Below, in pieces: positions 36,922 through 45,607 of a stretch of 64,000 bases of DNA. The DNA comes from Rhabditoides inermis (taxonomy: Eukaryota; Nematoda; Chromadorea; Rhabditida; Rhabditidae). Position 1 is the first letter of the stretch, and every line of letters begins with the position of its first letter. Location: assembly GCA_963966185.1 (NCBI GenBank), contig CAWZYM010000402.1:1487501-1551500 (forward strand), written 5' to 3'. The position numbers and the translations under genes were made by a program. The notes beneath the pieces were generated by a model, which saw only the letters and a program-made list of their open reading frames with translations, had not been told where the DNA came from and did not search any database.

Positions 36922-38498
36922 ATGAATACCAGTTCAGGCGCTGGTGAACGCGGGCAAGTCTGCGGAGGGTATGGAGGACTACTGGCTGATCGAGGAGAGC
37001 ATCAGCAACGGTCCGATGGGCGCGGACAGCGCGGAGCAGCGCATCCTGCCGCCGCACGAGCCGATCATGGACGCGGTCGCGTGCTGGAACGGCAGCACCC
37101 GCCGCTTCATCCTCCGCCGCAAGGGCAGCGTGAGTGTCTTCCGCCCTTCAACAGCCTCACTCGTGTAGTGTTGTAGTGCCTGAGTGAAAAGTCGCACTGG
37201 AGAGCGGTGCAGCGGGCGAGTCTGTCTCGCAAGCTGTCCAGCTCGCTGCGGCGCGTGTCGAGTCTCACTGAACTTGACCGCAAGCGGCCCGATAGAAACG
37301 AGAAAATCAACCGCAGAATATCCGTGCTAGTCAAGCAACCGCCTAGCTCGCCGTAACGCTTACTAACCCCACCGCCGCCACTCACTAATATCCCAGCGAT
37401 TACATGCGTTGTACTTGTACATAGCCGCTTTTACACATATATCGCAATCGGAAATAATAAACGAGTTCTCACGCCAGTTGCGCGGTCTGCAGTCGCAGTC
37501 GCAAGAGTACATTCGCATTGTGCGTAAGCAGATCACGATCTAGTAAGTCTGTCTCTCGCTTGTGGTGTGTCACTCTGCCGGGCTGCTTCCCCTCCCCTCT
37601 AGCCGCGCCACCTCCTTGCACACCTCATCTCCCCGCCCTTGCAGGACCCGTCGTCGCGCGCGTGGATCACGTCGATCATCAAGAGCGGGGCGACGTCGGC
37701 GAACGCGTCGCCTGGCATGGTGCACAACGAGAAGCGCATCGAGGTAGGCGGCGGCGGCGGCGGCGGCGCGCACACCACACAGTCGCAGACGCAGAAGTCG
37801 CAGTCGTCGACGCAGATCCACGGGCGGTCGCTGGACGTGGACGCGAGTGGCGAGTACCTGGAGCCGGGCATGATGCAGCCGCGCGCGCGCAGCATGGGCG
37901 ACACGTTCCTCGTCTGCGTGCACAACGTCAGCGACGACCAGCCCTATGCCATTCTGCGCGCGGCTGTCGCCAGCACCGCGACGGACATCATCAAGCAGGT
38001 GCGCTGGCCACGATAGCATGATCAATGTCTGATATCGAGTATGATTTCAATGCCTCTTTCCTACCGGTTCATCACTGACGGTCCCGGCCGGTAGGATCAC
38101 ACATTCGGTCTGGTGAAAGGGACCGAAACATGTGCCTAGTTAAACACATGTACTCATTCCTGATTGTTTCGTCTAATCCACGTAATGCTGCAACCTTTGC
38201 AGGTGTTCCTCAAGTCGCGTCGGCTGGACGTGGACGAGCGCGACTTTGTGTTGGTGGAGGAGGTGACCGACGAGTGCTCCACCTCGACCACCCCGCAGCA
38301 GTCCGCGCATGGCGTGCTGCACGCGCTGCGCGACGTGTCGCTCACGAGGAAGAGGAGCAACGACTGTGCGTAGATGGTAGTGAACGTGATGTAGACGCTG
38401 TCTTTTAGTGATGTCCACGTCTCGCTCCAACATCCCGCGAGTCTCGTGCCGCGTGCTCGCTCCCGATGAGAACGTCTGGAAGGCGCAGTCGAGGTATT

Positions 38499-38558
<60 letters not shown>

Positions 38559-38716
38559 TCTCTCTCTCGCAGAGGCCCGGTTGCAGGTGGAAGTCGATGG
38601 GTCGGTTCGTGCTGGAGAACCGTCGGGACACGGTGCACTCGACCCTGGAGAAGGTTCGCGCGTTCTTGCATGCCCTCGACGCGGCTCAGTCGGCGGCCGC
38701 GTCGCCTGACATCTGA
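18685..38716 (+). CDS. plc-1: Phospholipase C epsilon (RasGEF-PLC), plc-1 type
   Basis: Some 45 exons encode the full PLC epsilon architecture in order: CDC25/RasGEF, PH-like, EF-hand-like, X box, acidic X-Y linker, Y box, C2, RA1 and RA2. The enzyme hydrolyses PIP2 to IP3 and diacylglycerol at membranes, is activated by Ras/Rap/Rho GTPases, and also acts as an exchange factor through CDC25. In C. elegans the orthologue is plc-1. Catalytic signatures are intact: [10 protein letters not shown] with the first catalytic His at 29506-29508, VELDCWDG (calcium ligands), and SIENHC with the second His at 30570-30572. The Y-box signature [20 protein letters not shown] and GYTLKP are also present. Introns contain tRNA-Lys, LINE and TIR relics and many (GA)n/(CT)n arrays. 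The 5' end is ambiguous (exon 17932 or in-phase fusion to the FERM exons), and the 3' end has several alternatives. Confidence 0.92.
20282..20350 (-). mobile_element. RTE/SINE-type 3' tail fragment
   Basis: AATCAAATCAAATCGAATGT followed by TTATCCAGGACCGC is close to the 3' end of the RTE copy at 56880-56930 (AATCAAATCAAATGTTTATC). Only the tail remains, in a PLC epsilon intron. Confidence 0.6.
21195..21282 (-). mobile_element. RTE relic (3' coding fragment)
   Basis: The minus strand reads [20 protein letters not shown] and then EWRRTVT, matching the C-terminal end of the RTE copy at 56990-57090, and the nucleotide match runs across this segment (shared GCATCTGCGAAGTCGTCTTC-like stretch). It is in the PLC epsilon intron after exon 21021-21164. 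Confidence 0.75.
21893..22095 (-). repeat. Dispersed repeat R3, copy 2
   Basis: Inverted relative to copy 1 at 14216-14392, with an internal duplication of a GCGCGCTATTGCC...GAGAGCTT unit and of CGTATTTC. It lies immediately before the PLC epsilon exon at 22107. Confidence 0.65.
22378..22426. repeat. (AT)n microsatellite
   Basis: About 49 bp of pure AT dinucleotide repeat in the intron before exon 22591. Confidence 0.9.
22880..22960 (+). mobile_element. SINE-like element copy
   Basis: CTTGTGTTGTCAGATATAAC, GATTCCGAATAAACGATTG and an (ATTG)n end match the same tail family. The inserted copy ends just before exon 22971. Confidence 0.5.
24231..24335 (+). mobile_element. SINE-like element copy
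   Basis: CAGCGCTTAGCCCTTGTGG, then CACTTGTATAGTCAGGATTT, matches the 58718-58812 copy; the tail has drifted to (TTTA)n. Confidence 0.5.
27647..27820. mobile_element. TIR element (TTCGAA family)
   Basis: GGGCAGTCTCTTCAAACGAC at the left and CCGAAGAGACTGACCGCACC at the right. About ten CTTC(A/G)AA-type units between, spaced near 10-20 bp. Confidence 0.7.
28284..29139. other. PLC epsilon intron, low complexity
   Basis: About 860 bp with a 60-bp (CT)n array at 28347-28403 and CCTCC-rich stretches near 28635-28670. Nothing else supported. Confidence 0.6.
29725..30500. other. PLC epsilon X-box intron, low complexity
   Basis: About 780 bp starting GTGAGAGAGGGGGG and containing (GA)n at 30135-30164. 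Long open frames here are due to purine-rich repeats. No gene supported. Confidence 0.6.
31629..32419. other. PLC epsilon linker intron
   Basis: About 790 bp. It has two direct repeats of CTGAATCACGACCA (31690 and 31857), a partial TTCGAA-family sequence (about 31836-31915) and a long purine array of GA/GGGA units (32245-32400) that ends just before the acceptor of exon 32420. Confidence 0.55.
32935..33045. mobile_element. TIR element (TTCGAA family)
   Basis: AGCGGTCAGTCTCTTCAAAC and TTCGAAGAGACTGACCGCGC form clear terminal inverted repeats around about 110 bp, in a PLC epsilon intron. Confidence 0.7.
33950..34242 (+). mobile_element. SINE candidate in PLC epsilon intron
   Basis: A box B-like GCCCGAGTTTGATTCCTTTT at about 34022 follows TTGCTCTCAGGCGACTAGG. 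The 3' end is GATTATGAATAAATACATTA then (TTGTTA)-like repeats. About 290 bp in size, single in this window, ending next to exon 34251. Confidence 0.35.
34600..34790. repeat. Local tandem repeat in PLC epsilon intron
   Basis: ACTTGATACTGTGAAATCGT followed by CACAGTGAACCACATCTA occurs twice (about 34612-34655 and 34684-34727), with a third diverged copy to about 34790. Confidence 0.6.
35060..36499 (+). other. plc-1: PLC epsilon C2 domain and Ser-rich tail with in-frame stop
   Basis: Exons 35060-35165 ([20 protein letters not shown]), 35268-35350 ([20 protein letters not shown]), 35536-35666 and 35821-35930 make a C2 sandwich. 36184-36499 encodes a Ser-rich acidic tail that reads to a TGA at 36497-36499. 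Reaching the RA exons requires an internal donor in this last exon; unspliced, the product would lack both RA domains and so should not be directly Ras-responsive. No polyadenylation hexamer is obvious between 36500 and 36690, so the RA-less form is tentative. Confidence 0.75.
36046..36118 (-). tRNA. tRNA-Lys (anticodon CTT)
   Basis: On the minus strand the acceptor GCCTGGT pairs with ATCGGGC (two G-T pairs), the D arm contains TAGCTCAGTCGGTAGAGC, the anticodon arm is ACCAGA-CTCTTAA-TCTGGT with anticodon CTT, and the T arm is GCGGG-TTCGAGC-CCCGC. Internal boxes A and B are canonical. The base after the acceptor stem is T where G is usual for Lys. It is antisense inside the intron 35931-36183 of PLC epsilon. 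Confidence 0.88.
36688..38716 (+). other. plc-1: PLC epsilon RA1 and RA2 exons
   Basis: RA1 is in 36688-36843 ([20 protein letters not shown]) and about 36933-37131 ([14 protein letters not shown], then [10 protein letters not shown]). RA2 begins in 37645-37998, after a Gly-rich/Gln-rich insert ([14 protein letters not shown] at about 37747), with [18 protein letters not shown]. It continues in 38203-38365 ([20 protein letters not shown]), 38409-38492 and 38591-38716, ending with the RA2-like [19 protein letters not shown] and a TGA at 38714-38716. In the family RA2 binds Ras-GTP. The polyGly insert between RA1 and RA2 is encoded by a (GGC)n run. An AATAAA at 39267-39272 fits the 3' end of this isoform. 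Confidence 0.85.
37170..37463 (+). CDS. plc-1: Alternative terminal exon after RA1, with poly(A) signal
   Basis: After GTGTTGTAG at about 37169 an open frame in phase with the RA1 exon encodes [20 protein letters not shown], then a basic Ser-rich tail ending in PPSSP and a stop at about 37354-37356. An AATAAA lies at 37458-37463. This would make a PLC epsilon isoform ending after RA1. A further short segment at about 37479-37541 encodes [17 protein letters not shown] and ends in a TAG that overlaps a possible donor (ATCTAGTAAG). It could be another terminal exon. Confidence 0.5.
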
Positions 38717-39330
38717 TATCACACCACCGCACTCTCTCCATATATATCTCTCTATCTCTTTCTCTCTCTCACCAACACTACCCAGTTCACTTGGCATGAT
38801 GTGTGACTACTCTCTCTACATACTTGTGTTTTGCAACCGATGCTGTATGCACTATAATTTCCGAGGCCGAGCTCGAGCTCTCTTTTTTTGACCGAGTGTG
38901 TGAGTGCCGTGTGATTTTTTTTCTACGATTTGTGAACGTTTGTTGATTGGTCCTTTTTTATGGATTTCGCACCCGCGGTCATAGTCTCATCACACCACGT
39001 TTCTTCTTAGGCTTTGCACATATTTCACGTACTACAAGTTGACTCACAGATACTTTGTACTCACCGATTGACCATACTCGTGATTGTCTAGCCCAAACTA
39101 CCGGTACCCCTCGTCCCTTCCCTCACAAATTCCCCCCCCCCTCCTCATCCCCACACTAGCCAGCCGACTGATGACCACACTCTCTCACACCTACAGTATT
39201 CTCCTCTATCACTACACCATTTATTGCACATTGATACTTGATACGCGTGTGTGTGTGATTGGAATGAAATAAACCACACTGCACTTTGGTTCACTTGTGG
39301 TGATTTGTGTTTGAGTTGGCGCGCGTTGCA
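38717..39330 (+). other. 3' untranslated region of the long PLC epsilon isoform
   Basis: No supported gene in this stretch. It is AT-rich and pyrimidine-rich, has a (CT)-rich run at about 38750-38770 and one AATAAA at 39267-39272 suited to polyadenylation of the RA2-containing transcript. The end at about 39290 is inferred. Confidence 0.5.
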
Positions 39331-39508
39331 GACGGCAGAGGAGCTGCGCGAGCTGCTGCCGGCGCCGCATTTTGTCGTGTGCTACGCGGCGCTCACAGAC
39401 CTGGCCGAAGACTGGCCCAGCAACGACGAGTGGCGTGCACAGTGTGGTGGTTCGTGTCACAGCACGCACCTTCAGTTTGAGAGAGACAGAGAGAGAGAGA
39501 AAAAGAGA

Positions 39509-39558
<50 letters not shown>

Positions 39559-39693
39559 TGATTGCAGAAGAACCGGCAGACTGACGCGGCGCGGAAGATC
39601 TCGCTCGCGTCGGTGCGCTCCATAGGCGACAAGTTCCCGCGCCGCATCTCGCGCTTCGGCAAGAGTCTCACCATGGACGCTGGTCCCAAGTGA
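39331..39693 (+). CDS. Two orphan exons, alternative PLC tail or separate small gene
   Basis: After TTGCAG a frame beginning at about 39331 encodes TAEELRELLPAPHFVVCYAA and continues to about 39440. After a (GA)n array and TTGCAG at about 39567 a second frame encodes ARKISLASVRSIGDKFPRRI and ends at a TGA at about 39691-39693. Both look coding (high GC3, good acceptors). Joining the two needs a donor I cannot place convincingly. A possible link is from a donor inside the last RA2 exon (CTGGAGAAG then GTTCGC, about 38660), which would give PLC epsilon a different basic, phosphosite-like C terminus. No start codon is evident, so an independent gene is less likely. Function is unknown. Confidence 0.4.
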
Positions 39694-40457
39694 GAGAGCA
39701 CCAGTCACCACCAGCCGACCACCAGCCGACCACCACCAGTCGCAGCATACACACCCTTGCGCCCCGTCTTGCCACGCATGCATTGTTTTCGCATTGTTTC
39801 CTATGCAGATACGTTAATTTCATGTTGATGTTGTCCATAGTTTTGTCTCTCGTTTTCATACCAAGCTTTTCGATCGTGTCATTCCTGCTCGATATTTCCG
39901 GAGACTGTCTTTGCAGAAGTCTAGTTGTACATAACATGCCCCCTCGCTCCACAGATATTTATTTGTCAACGCACTCTCTCTCTCTTTTTGCGAACAGAGA
40001 GTTTTTACGATGATAAAGATTTATGCATATGCATACTTTAGTCGACGCGCTTGACAAATAGCGTAATTGGTAGCTAGTGGCACCGAGTGGTGCTTCGTAT
40101 GCATATGTGTTTTTCCACTGTCTCGCATTGTTTGAAAAAGAGTCGTGTGCTTGTCATGAACAGAGAGTGTTATGCCATCCCGCCATCCCGCCACCACAAT
40201 TATCTCTCTATACCGCAAACCGCAACTCGTTATACCTAAAACGGCGCCATTTCCGCTCACCTGTTATGTTTTCAAGAAGAGTTCAGTTCATGCTGAGCAA
40301 GACCCAGGAAAGTATAGCGGTTTTGTTTGCATATCTATTTCAATGAATTATCCTCGCTGTGTGTGAGGGTGGTGGTGAAGTGCGGGCAGGGCGGGGCCGC
40401 GGCCCCGCCCCCCTTTGCGCCCCGCCCCCTCTGATACGGGCGGTGGGTGTAGAGTAG
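39694..40457. other. Spacer between orphan exons and the HOT-like gene
   Basis: No supported coding. The left part is AT-rich; the right end (40380-40457) is very GC-rich with GGGGCCGCGGCCCCG-like palindromic content, which would fit a promoter or 5' UTR of the next gene. Confidence 0.4.
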
Positions 40458-40939
40458 TGGAGCCGAGCCGGCGGCGCTGCATGCTTGTCGAGCGAGGGAG
40501 CGCCGACTCGCGAACTGAGCCGCGTGAGGGTGTCGTCTGCTGCGGGCCGGCGGACGGCGGCGGCGGCGCTCACCACGTCGTCGTCGTCCCAGTCGGCCCC
40601 ACCGGCCGCCCGTCTTCCCCTCCTCCCACTTCTCCTCCTCCTCCTGTCACTGCTCCACGCCGCCGCCGCAGATTACATCGACTACAGGTGATCGGTTCTG
40701 TTGACAGCTCGTTTTCTCTCTCTCGCGTTTGTGTTGTCTGCAATGTGTCGGTGCGTGTGTGATTGAGATGTGGCGACGCGGGTGACAAGGTGGTGCTTTT
40801 TTTCTGACCGTCCTCCCTCTGTTACACTTGTGCAATGTATTTATTCTCTTTTGTGTTGCAGCGCACCGACCAAGTACTGCTACAGTTGTATGAGCGAGGA
40901 CTTTGCCGAACACTGGCCGTACCTCGAAGAGGTAATGTT

Positions 40940-41007
<68 letters not shown>

Positions 41008-41870
41008 CCTACTTCATTGTTTCTCGGCGCAAAACGTTCCGGCGGTTCCCATGCTTGTTGTTGCTGGGGGCTCTGTGTCTCTCTGCCTCCCCGTGTGCCT
41101 TTCTGTGAGAGATTGAAATCGAGCCCACCCAAGCCTCTCTCTCTCAATGAATGAGTAAATGAAAACACACACACACTCACCCCGGTGGTATAAATCAGGC
41201 CTCGTACGGCCGCCGTCGCTCCAGCTTTATGAGTGCGTATCTGGGGGGCTGGGGCGTCGCTGATTGCCGCCGATGTGCTACCAGTGCCACTGGCGCGCCC
41301 AGATTCGGTTATCGCCACGCCCTCTAATACGCGCATGTCACCGATTCGCGTGCGATTTCCCACTCAATTCACACCCTCCGTTCGCCTCACGCCGCGACAC
41401 ATTTTTGACGACCGGCCAGCGCGCGCGCGCGCGGTTCTTACCCCCGAGGCTATTTGCATAATCGCCACCCCCCCCCCTCTCCCTCGCAACATCCTCCCTA
41501 TGCTGTTCGCAGATCGGCTCTCGCGATCAGATGATACTTTCGGATCACACATACACTCTATTTTGGACGCCGCGCGGACGCCGCCGGGGGTGTAATCCTG
41601 AAACATGATATAGTTATGCATCGTGGTCGGCGAGTTGTCGGCGAGGCAGGGACGGGACGGGAGAGAGCGAGAGAGGGAGGGAGGGAGGCGACTGAGCCGC
41701 CGCCACTCCCACGGGACGACGCCCGGCTGATTTCTCTCCTCTGAATGTGCACTGCGTGTAGGCCAGCCAGCAGCGGCCGACACCCTCCCTCTCAGTAGTG
41801 ACGAATATCCCAACGGTGTCGTCGTCGTTTGTCGTCGCTCCGTCCAGGTGACAATTTGGACGAAGTGATC

Positions 41871-41932
<62 letters not shown>

Positions 41933-42934
41933 TCTCTCGACAAGACGCGCCCCGCAAAAATGATGGGAATGCTGATAGGTTTGCGGCGGCGGCGTGAAGT
42001 GATGAAAACGGCATACGCGCGCCCCACCCCGGGGGCAATCTTATTTGGTTTTCGCCGTTGTGAGAGGACGCTCACTTGTTTGTCGCGACCGCTCTCGCCT
42101 CATCTCTCTCTCCCACTCTCGCTCACCACTCTCTCACCGCCGCTCGCGCCAAGACTGAAAAGTCGAAAAATCCGCGGGGGGATATGATGAATGAGGCCTG
42201 TGGGGAGGCCGGGACCTGGGGTGGTTGGAGAGGGCACGCGCATCGATCTACTAGACTGCCGTGCCGTGTGATAAGTAGTTGAGCAGTTAGTAGTGGTGGA
42301 AGGTGGACGGCCGTTTCCGGTGAGTGCGGCGTTGGCTGAGGGGCGACGCGTTGTGATGATTGATCACGAGATCCTGAACGCATCTCCGACACGCGGTGAT
42401 CGATCGACTGGTTAGAAGAACTGAGATCCGCGGCCGGGATTGATGCATCCTCATCTACTATGTCAACTAGAATAGCAATGATGCGCACGCTTACAATCTC
42501 GATTCATTTGCAGATCTACCAGCGTCCGATGAACTTCACCAATGATTGTTTCACGATGCCGGCCAAGGTGCGGTATACAGGCTCATTGGCATAAATTGCT
42601 CATTTGCTCATTTGCTCATTTGCATAAATACCCTGGCATTCAGGCGACGATCGGTATGCAGCCGTGTCCGCATTCCGTGTGTGTGACGGTGATAGAGCCG
42701 AAACTGCTCGCAGGTGAGTTGTTGAGCCATTCCCCGTTCCCTTCTTTGCTCATTTACAACAACACACCTAACGAAAAAGCGCATGTGAGTCGTTCGCTTT
42801 GATGACCTTCTCGTATAGATAGCAGGGCATATGTTGTGTTTCCTCTCTATCTATTTCTCTCATTCTCTCATTCTCTCTCTCTTTCTCATGATGGGATCCG
42901 CAGTATAGTCAAATTCGCTTCAAAACTCGAGCTT

Positions 42935-42979
<45 letters not shown>

Positions 42980-43119
42980 ACACGGGGATGAGTGGACGCC
43001 CTGCGCCTTTTATGACTACACACATCCTCTTCTCAATCGAGGGATTGAACGAGAGCGAGTGAAAGTGCTGTAGTACATCTTTGTCTCTTTCGGGAGACTA
43101 ACAAAGAGACGACACGCTC

Positions 43120-43171
<52 letters not shown>

Positions 43172-43809
43172 AAGAGGGAGAGAGAGACGCATATGAGTAT
43201 GAGTACTGCTGTAATGTGTGGCGCGAGGTGCGAGTCAAAAACGAGCGCTGGTTCATGTGCGTGTGTGTGTAACAGGGAAGGGAGTATCATTGAACTCTTT
43301 GAAGAGTACAGAAGAATCACATGCGTCAGAAGGAAGTGTGTTTTCAGGCCAGCACATTGGCAACAACATCATTCGAGGCTGTTTCGCGTCCGTGTTCAAG
43401 AGCGCGTCCGCGCCTCGCGCTCATCATGCCGGCATGTTTGGTACGTTATTACTTTATATTGTATATATTGTTACTATATTTTGTATAGTACTAATACTCT
43501 TCTCTATACAGTTGCCTAGAGTAGCCATGACTCACTCAAGTCGCATCACATGATGATCGCTTCTTTCTCTAGCTTTTTGTGCGCGTGTTGTGGTCGTTGT
43601 CGTTTCCTGTGGCCGGCGCGCCGCCGCTGGCTGTCTTTTTCCAGCGGCCGCCGCCGCGAAACGGCTTTCGAATCTGCTGAATTATTCAAGTGGTGAAATG
43701 CAGTGTCCCTTCGCTGTCTGTGATGCGACATGCAATTATTCTCAAGGCGCTCTCTCGCTCTATCTACCCTCCCCCCGGATTGCGCATATCAGTGCAGCAC
43801 AGGGACGCT

Positions 43810-43841
<32 letters not shown>

Positions 43842-44769
43842 TCCCTCTCCCCTTCCCTCTCTCACCTGCATTGTTGGTACTAGGAGTGGAGTGACGAGGG
43901 GCATAAATCAGCGGCTGAAATGGCCTCGCAATCAATCAGTTGTAATTGGGTGGCCGTGGGTGAATGGGGGCTCGCGAAACTCTGGAATCATAGCACTCGT
44001 GGGGCATATTGCGGGTGAAAGCAACCATCAATGATCAAGGTGTGCGACGGAATAGTGTTGAGGAAGGTAGTATCATCTACGTTCGTTAGGGGTGGTATCC
44101 TGGTATCATCTTCATTCGTTACAGACACGCAGTGCAGTCGTATTTCGGCGAACCGCCTTTTGCCGCCTCATCTCGCACCACGCTCATCCAATAGGTATGT
44201 GCTAAATCAATCAATCAATAAATAGTTCATCCGGTATCATTATAATCTGAATATGACAACACAATCATGATTTCCGTTGAAATCATGATTGTGTTGTCAA
44301 TGTCATATATGTGCTAGCCATTTACAAATTGTCTTCATTCGTTTGACCTTTTTTTTACTTTCTATTTCTATGTATGCATTGTTTGCTTGCAGAAGCGTCG
44401 AGCTTTGCTGGTGCATGGGTCAATTATGTAACGACTATCCGTCAGTTCCGATGAATTCTGCCAAGTGAGTGGGGATCATAAAGTTGCGGTCAGTCTCTTC
44501 GAAACACTCCCGTATGCGTTCGAAACACTTCAGAATTGCCTTTCGAATCGCCCTCAGAATACTCCCGAATTGCCATCGGAATACTCTCGAATACCCCCGA
44601 ACACTTCGAAATGCCTTGCTATCTCTTCGAAACACTCCCGAATGACTTACGAAGAGACTGACCACACCTTAACTATGGCTTGCGAAAAGCATGCATGTGA
44701 AACTTATGCAATACTTTCAGGTTGTCATCACTGATTCTAGTGTGGGTCTTGGGCTCGCTATTCTTGTGA
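40458..44769 (+). CDS. ODR-2/HOT-like Ly6 domain GPI-anchored protein
   Basis: Eight exons give a secreted Cys-rich protein. Exon 1 (to about 40687) ends with a hydrophobic signal segment LPLLPLLLLLLSLLHAAAA and DYIDY. Exons 2-5 (40861-40931, 42514-42568, 42643-42713, 43349-43439) carry YCYSCMSEDFAEHWPYLEE, RPMNFTNDCFTMPAK, PCPHSVCVTVIEPKLLAG and QHIGNNIIRGC. Exon 6 is 44124-44193. Exon 7 (44394-44466) has the Ly6 closing motif VELCWCMGQLCND. Exon 8 (44721-44769) encodes LSSLILVWVLGSLFL and a stop, a GPI-attachment tail. The Cys pattern CYSCM..., P.NFT..C, PC...CVT.....AG and C.C....CN matches nematode ODR-2 and its HOT paralogues, which act in chemosensory and other neurons. All junction phases agree. 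No in-frame ATG is found before the signal segment (a TAG lies at 40455-40457), so the true start is probably in an undetected upstream exon. Confidence 0.75.
40932..42513. other. Large first intron region of the HOT-like gene
   Basis: About 1.6 kb between exons 2 and 3. It begins GTAATGTTT directly followed by a (TCTC)n array (40939-41003), has a CpG-rich block at about 41200-41760 and a (GA)n array at 41876-41937. No exon or RNA gene can be supported in it. Confidence 0.5.
44198..44245 (-). mobile_element. SINE-like tail copy, minus orientation
   Basis: (AATC)n then ATAGTTCATCCGGTATCATT is the reverse of the same tail family. It is followed directly by the 46-bp palindrome at 44254-44299. 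A similar tail at 32504-32545 (AATCAATCAATCGTTTATCC) lies in a PLC intron. Confidence 0.45.
44254..44299. repeat. 46-bp near-perfect palindrome
   Basis: TGACAACACAATCATGATTT, its reverse complement and a 4-nt centre give a 21-bp perfect stem with a CGTT loop. The half-site also occurs three times in direct orientation at about 52377-52455. Confidence 0.7.
44484..44670. mobile_element. TIR element (TTCGAA family)
   Basis: TGCGGTCAGTCTCTTCGAAA and TACGAAGAGACTGACCACAC bound about 187 bp of CCCGAAC/TTCGAAATG units, in the last intron of the HOT-like gene. Confidence 0.7.
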
Positions 44770-45559
44770 CGTCATTCTTTCATCACCCCCCGTTGTTCAC
44801 TATGTGTGCATTTAATGGACTGCCGTTGTGCTTGAATCGATGTCAATCTGATATCGATCGATGTCGACCGATCCCTTCATCCCCATTCATCCGCCATCAC
44901 ACTCACTGTATTGATTCGTCTGATCTCCTCCTCGAATTTGCATATTGCATATATTGAACTGTTCGGTGTATAAAAAGAGTTTACCGTTTGTATTGCACAG
45001 TTTTTAAACATCAATATAAATATTTGAATATTACTAGTGTGAGTGTTTGCATTCTGCATAGTATCGTATAGCGCGGGCCGCCTTTCAAGCGTCGAATTTG
45101 ATGAAACTAGCGGCTAAGTGGACACTTGGGCTGAAATCGAGAGCTCTCTTCATAGCCACATGAGAGCAGTCACACACCATTCATATAGCAATTGTAGGGA
45201 CCATATTTTTTCTACTGATACCTTAGTTTTCCGAGTAATATAAGTTTTCGATTTGAATTCAAATAGACTTTATGAACAACAACATTAACACTTACATTTT
45301 GCTCGTATGTGTGCAGACCTCGATATCCTTTCTTTGCAACACTTCTTTCGCGTGCATTTCATATGTATTTTACCAATAAAACTAATATGCAAATAGAACT
45401 GAAATATGTTCGAAATGTGAGCGCATAGCAACTACATACATACCGGACCATCATTATAAATGGTACAAGTTAAATACATATTTAAAGTACCAGAAGGAAT
45501 CAGCGTGGGTCGGTGGAAAAATGAGAGAGATATAGAAAGGGAGAGGGAGAGGGGGGAGA

Positions 45560-45607
<48 letters not shown>

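Noticed and set aside
40340..40790. GC-rich + strand frame beginning at 40481 (MLVERGSADS)
   Set aside because: It has an ATG but does not carry the signal peptide or reach the next exon in phase; the overlapping frame encoding LPLLPLLLLLLSLLHAAAA does.
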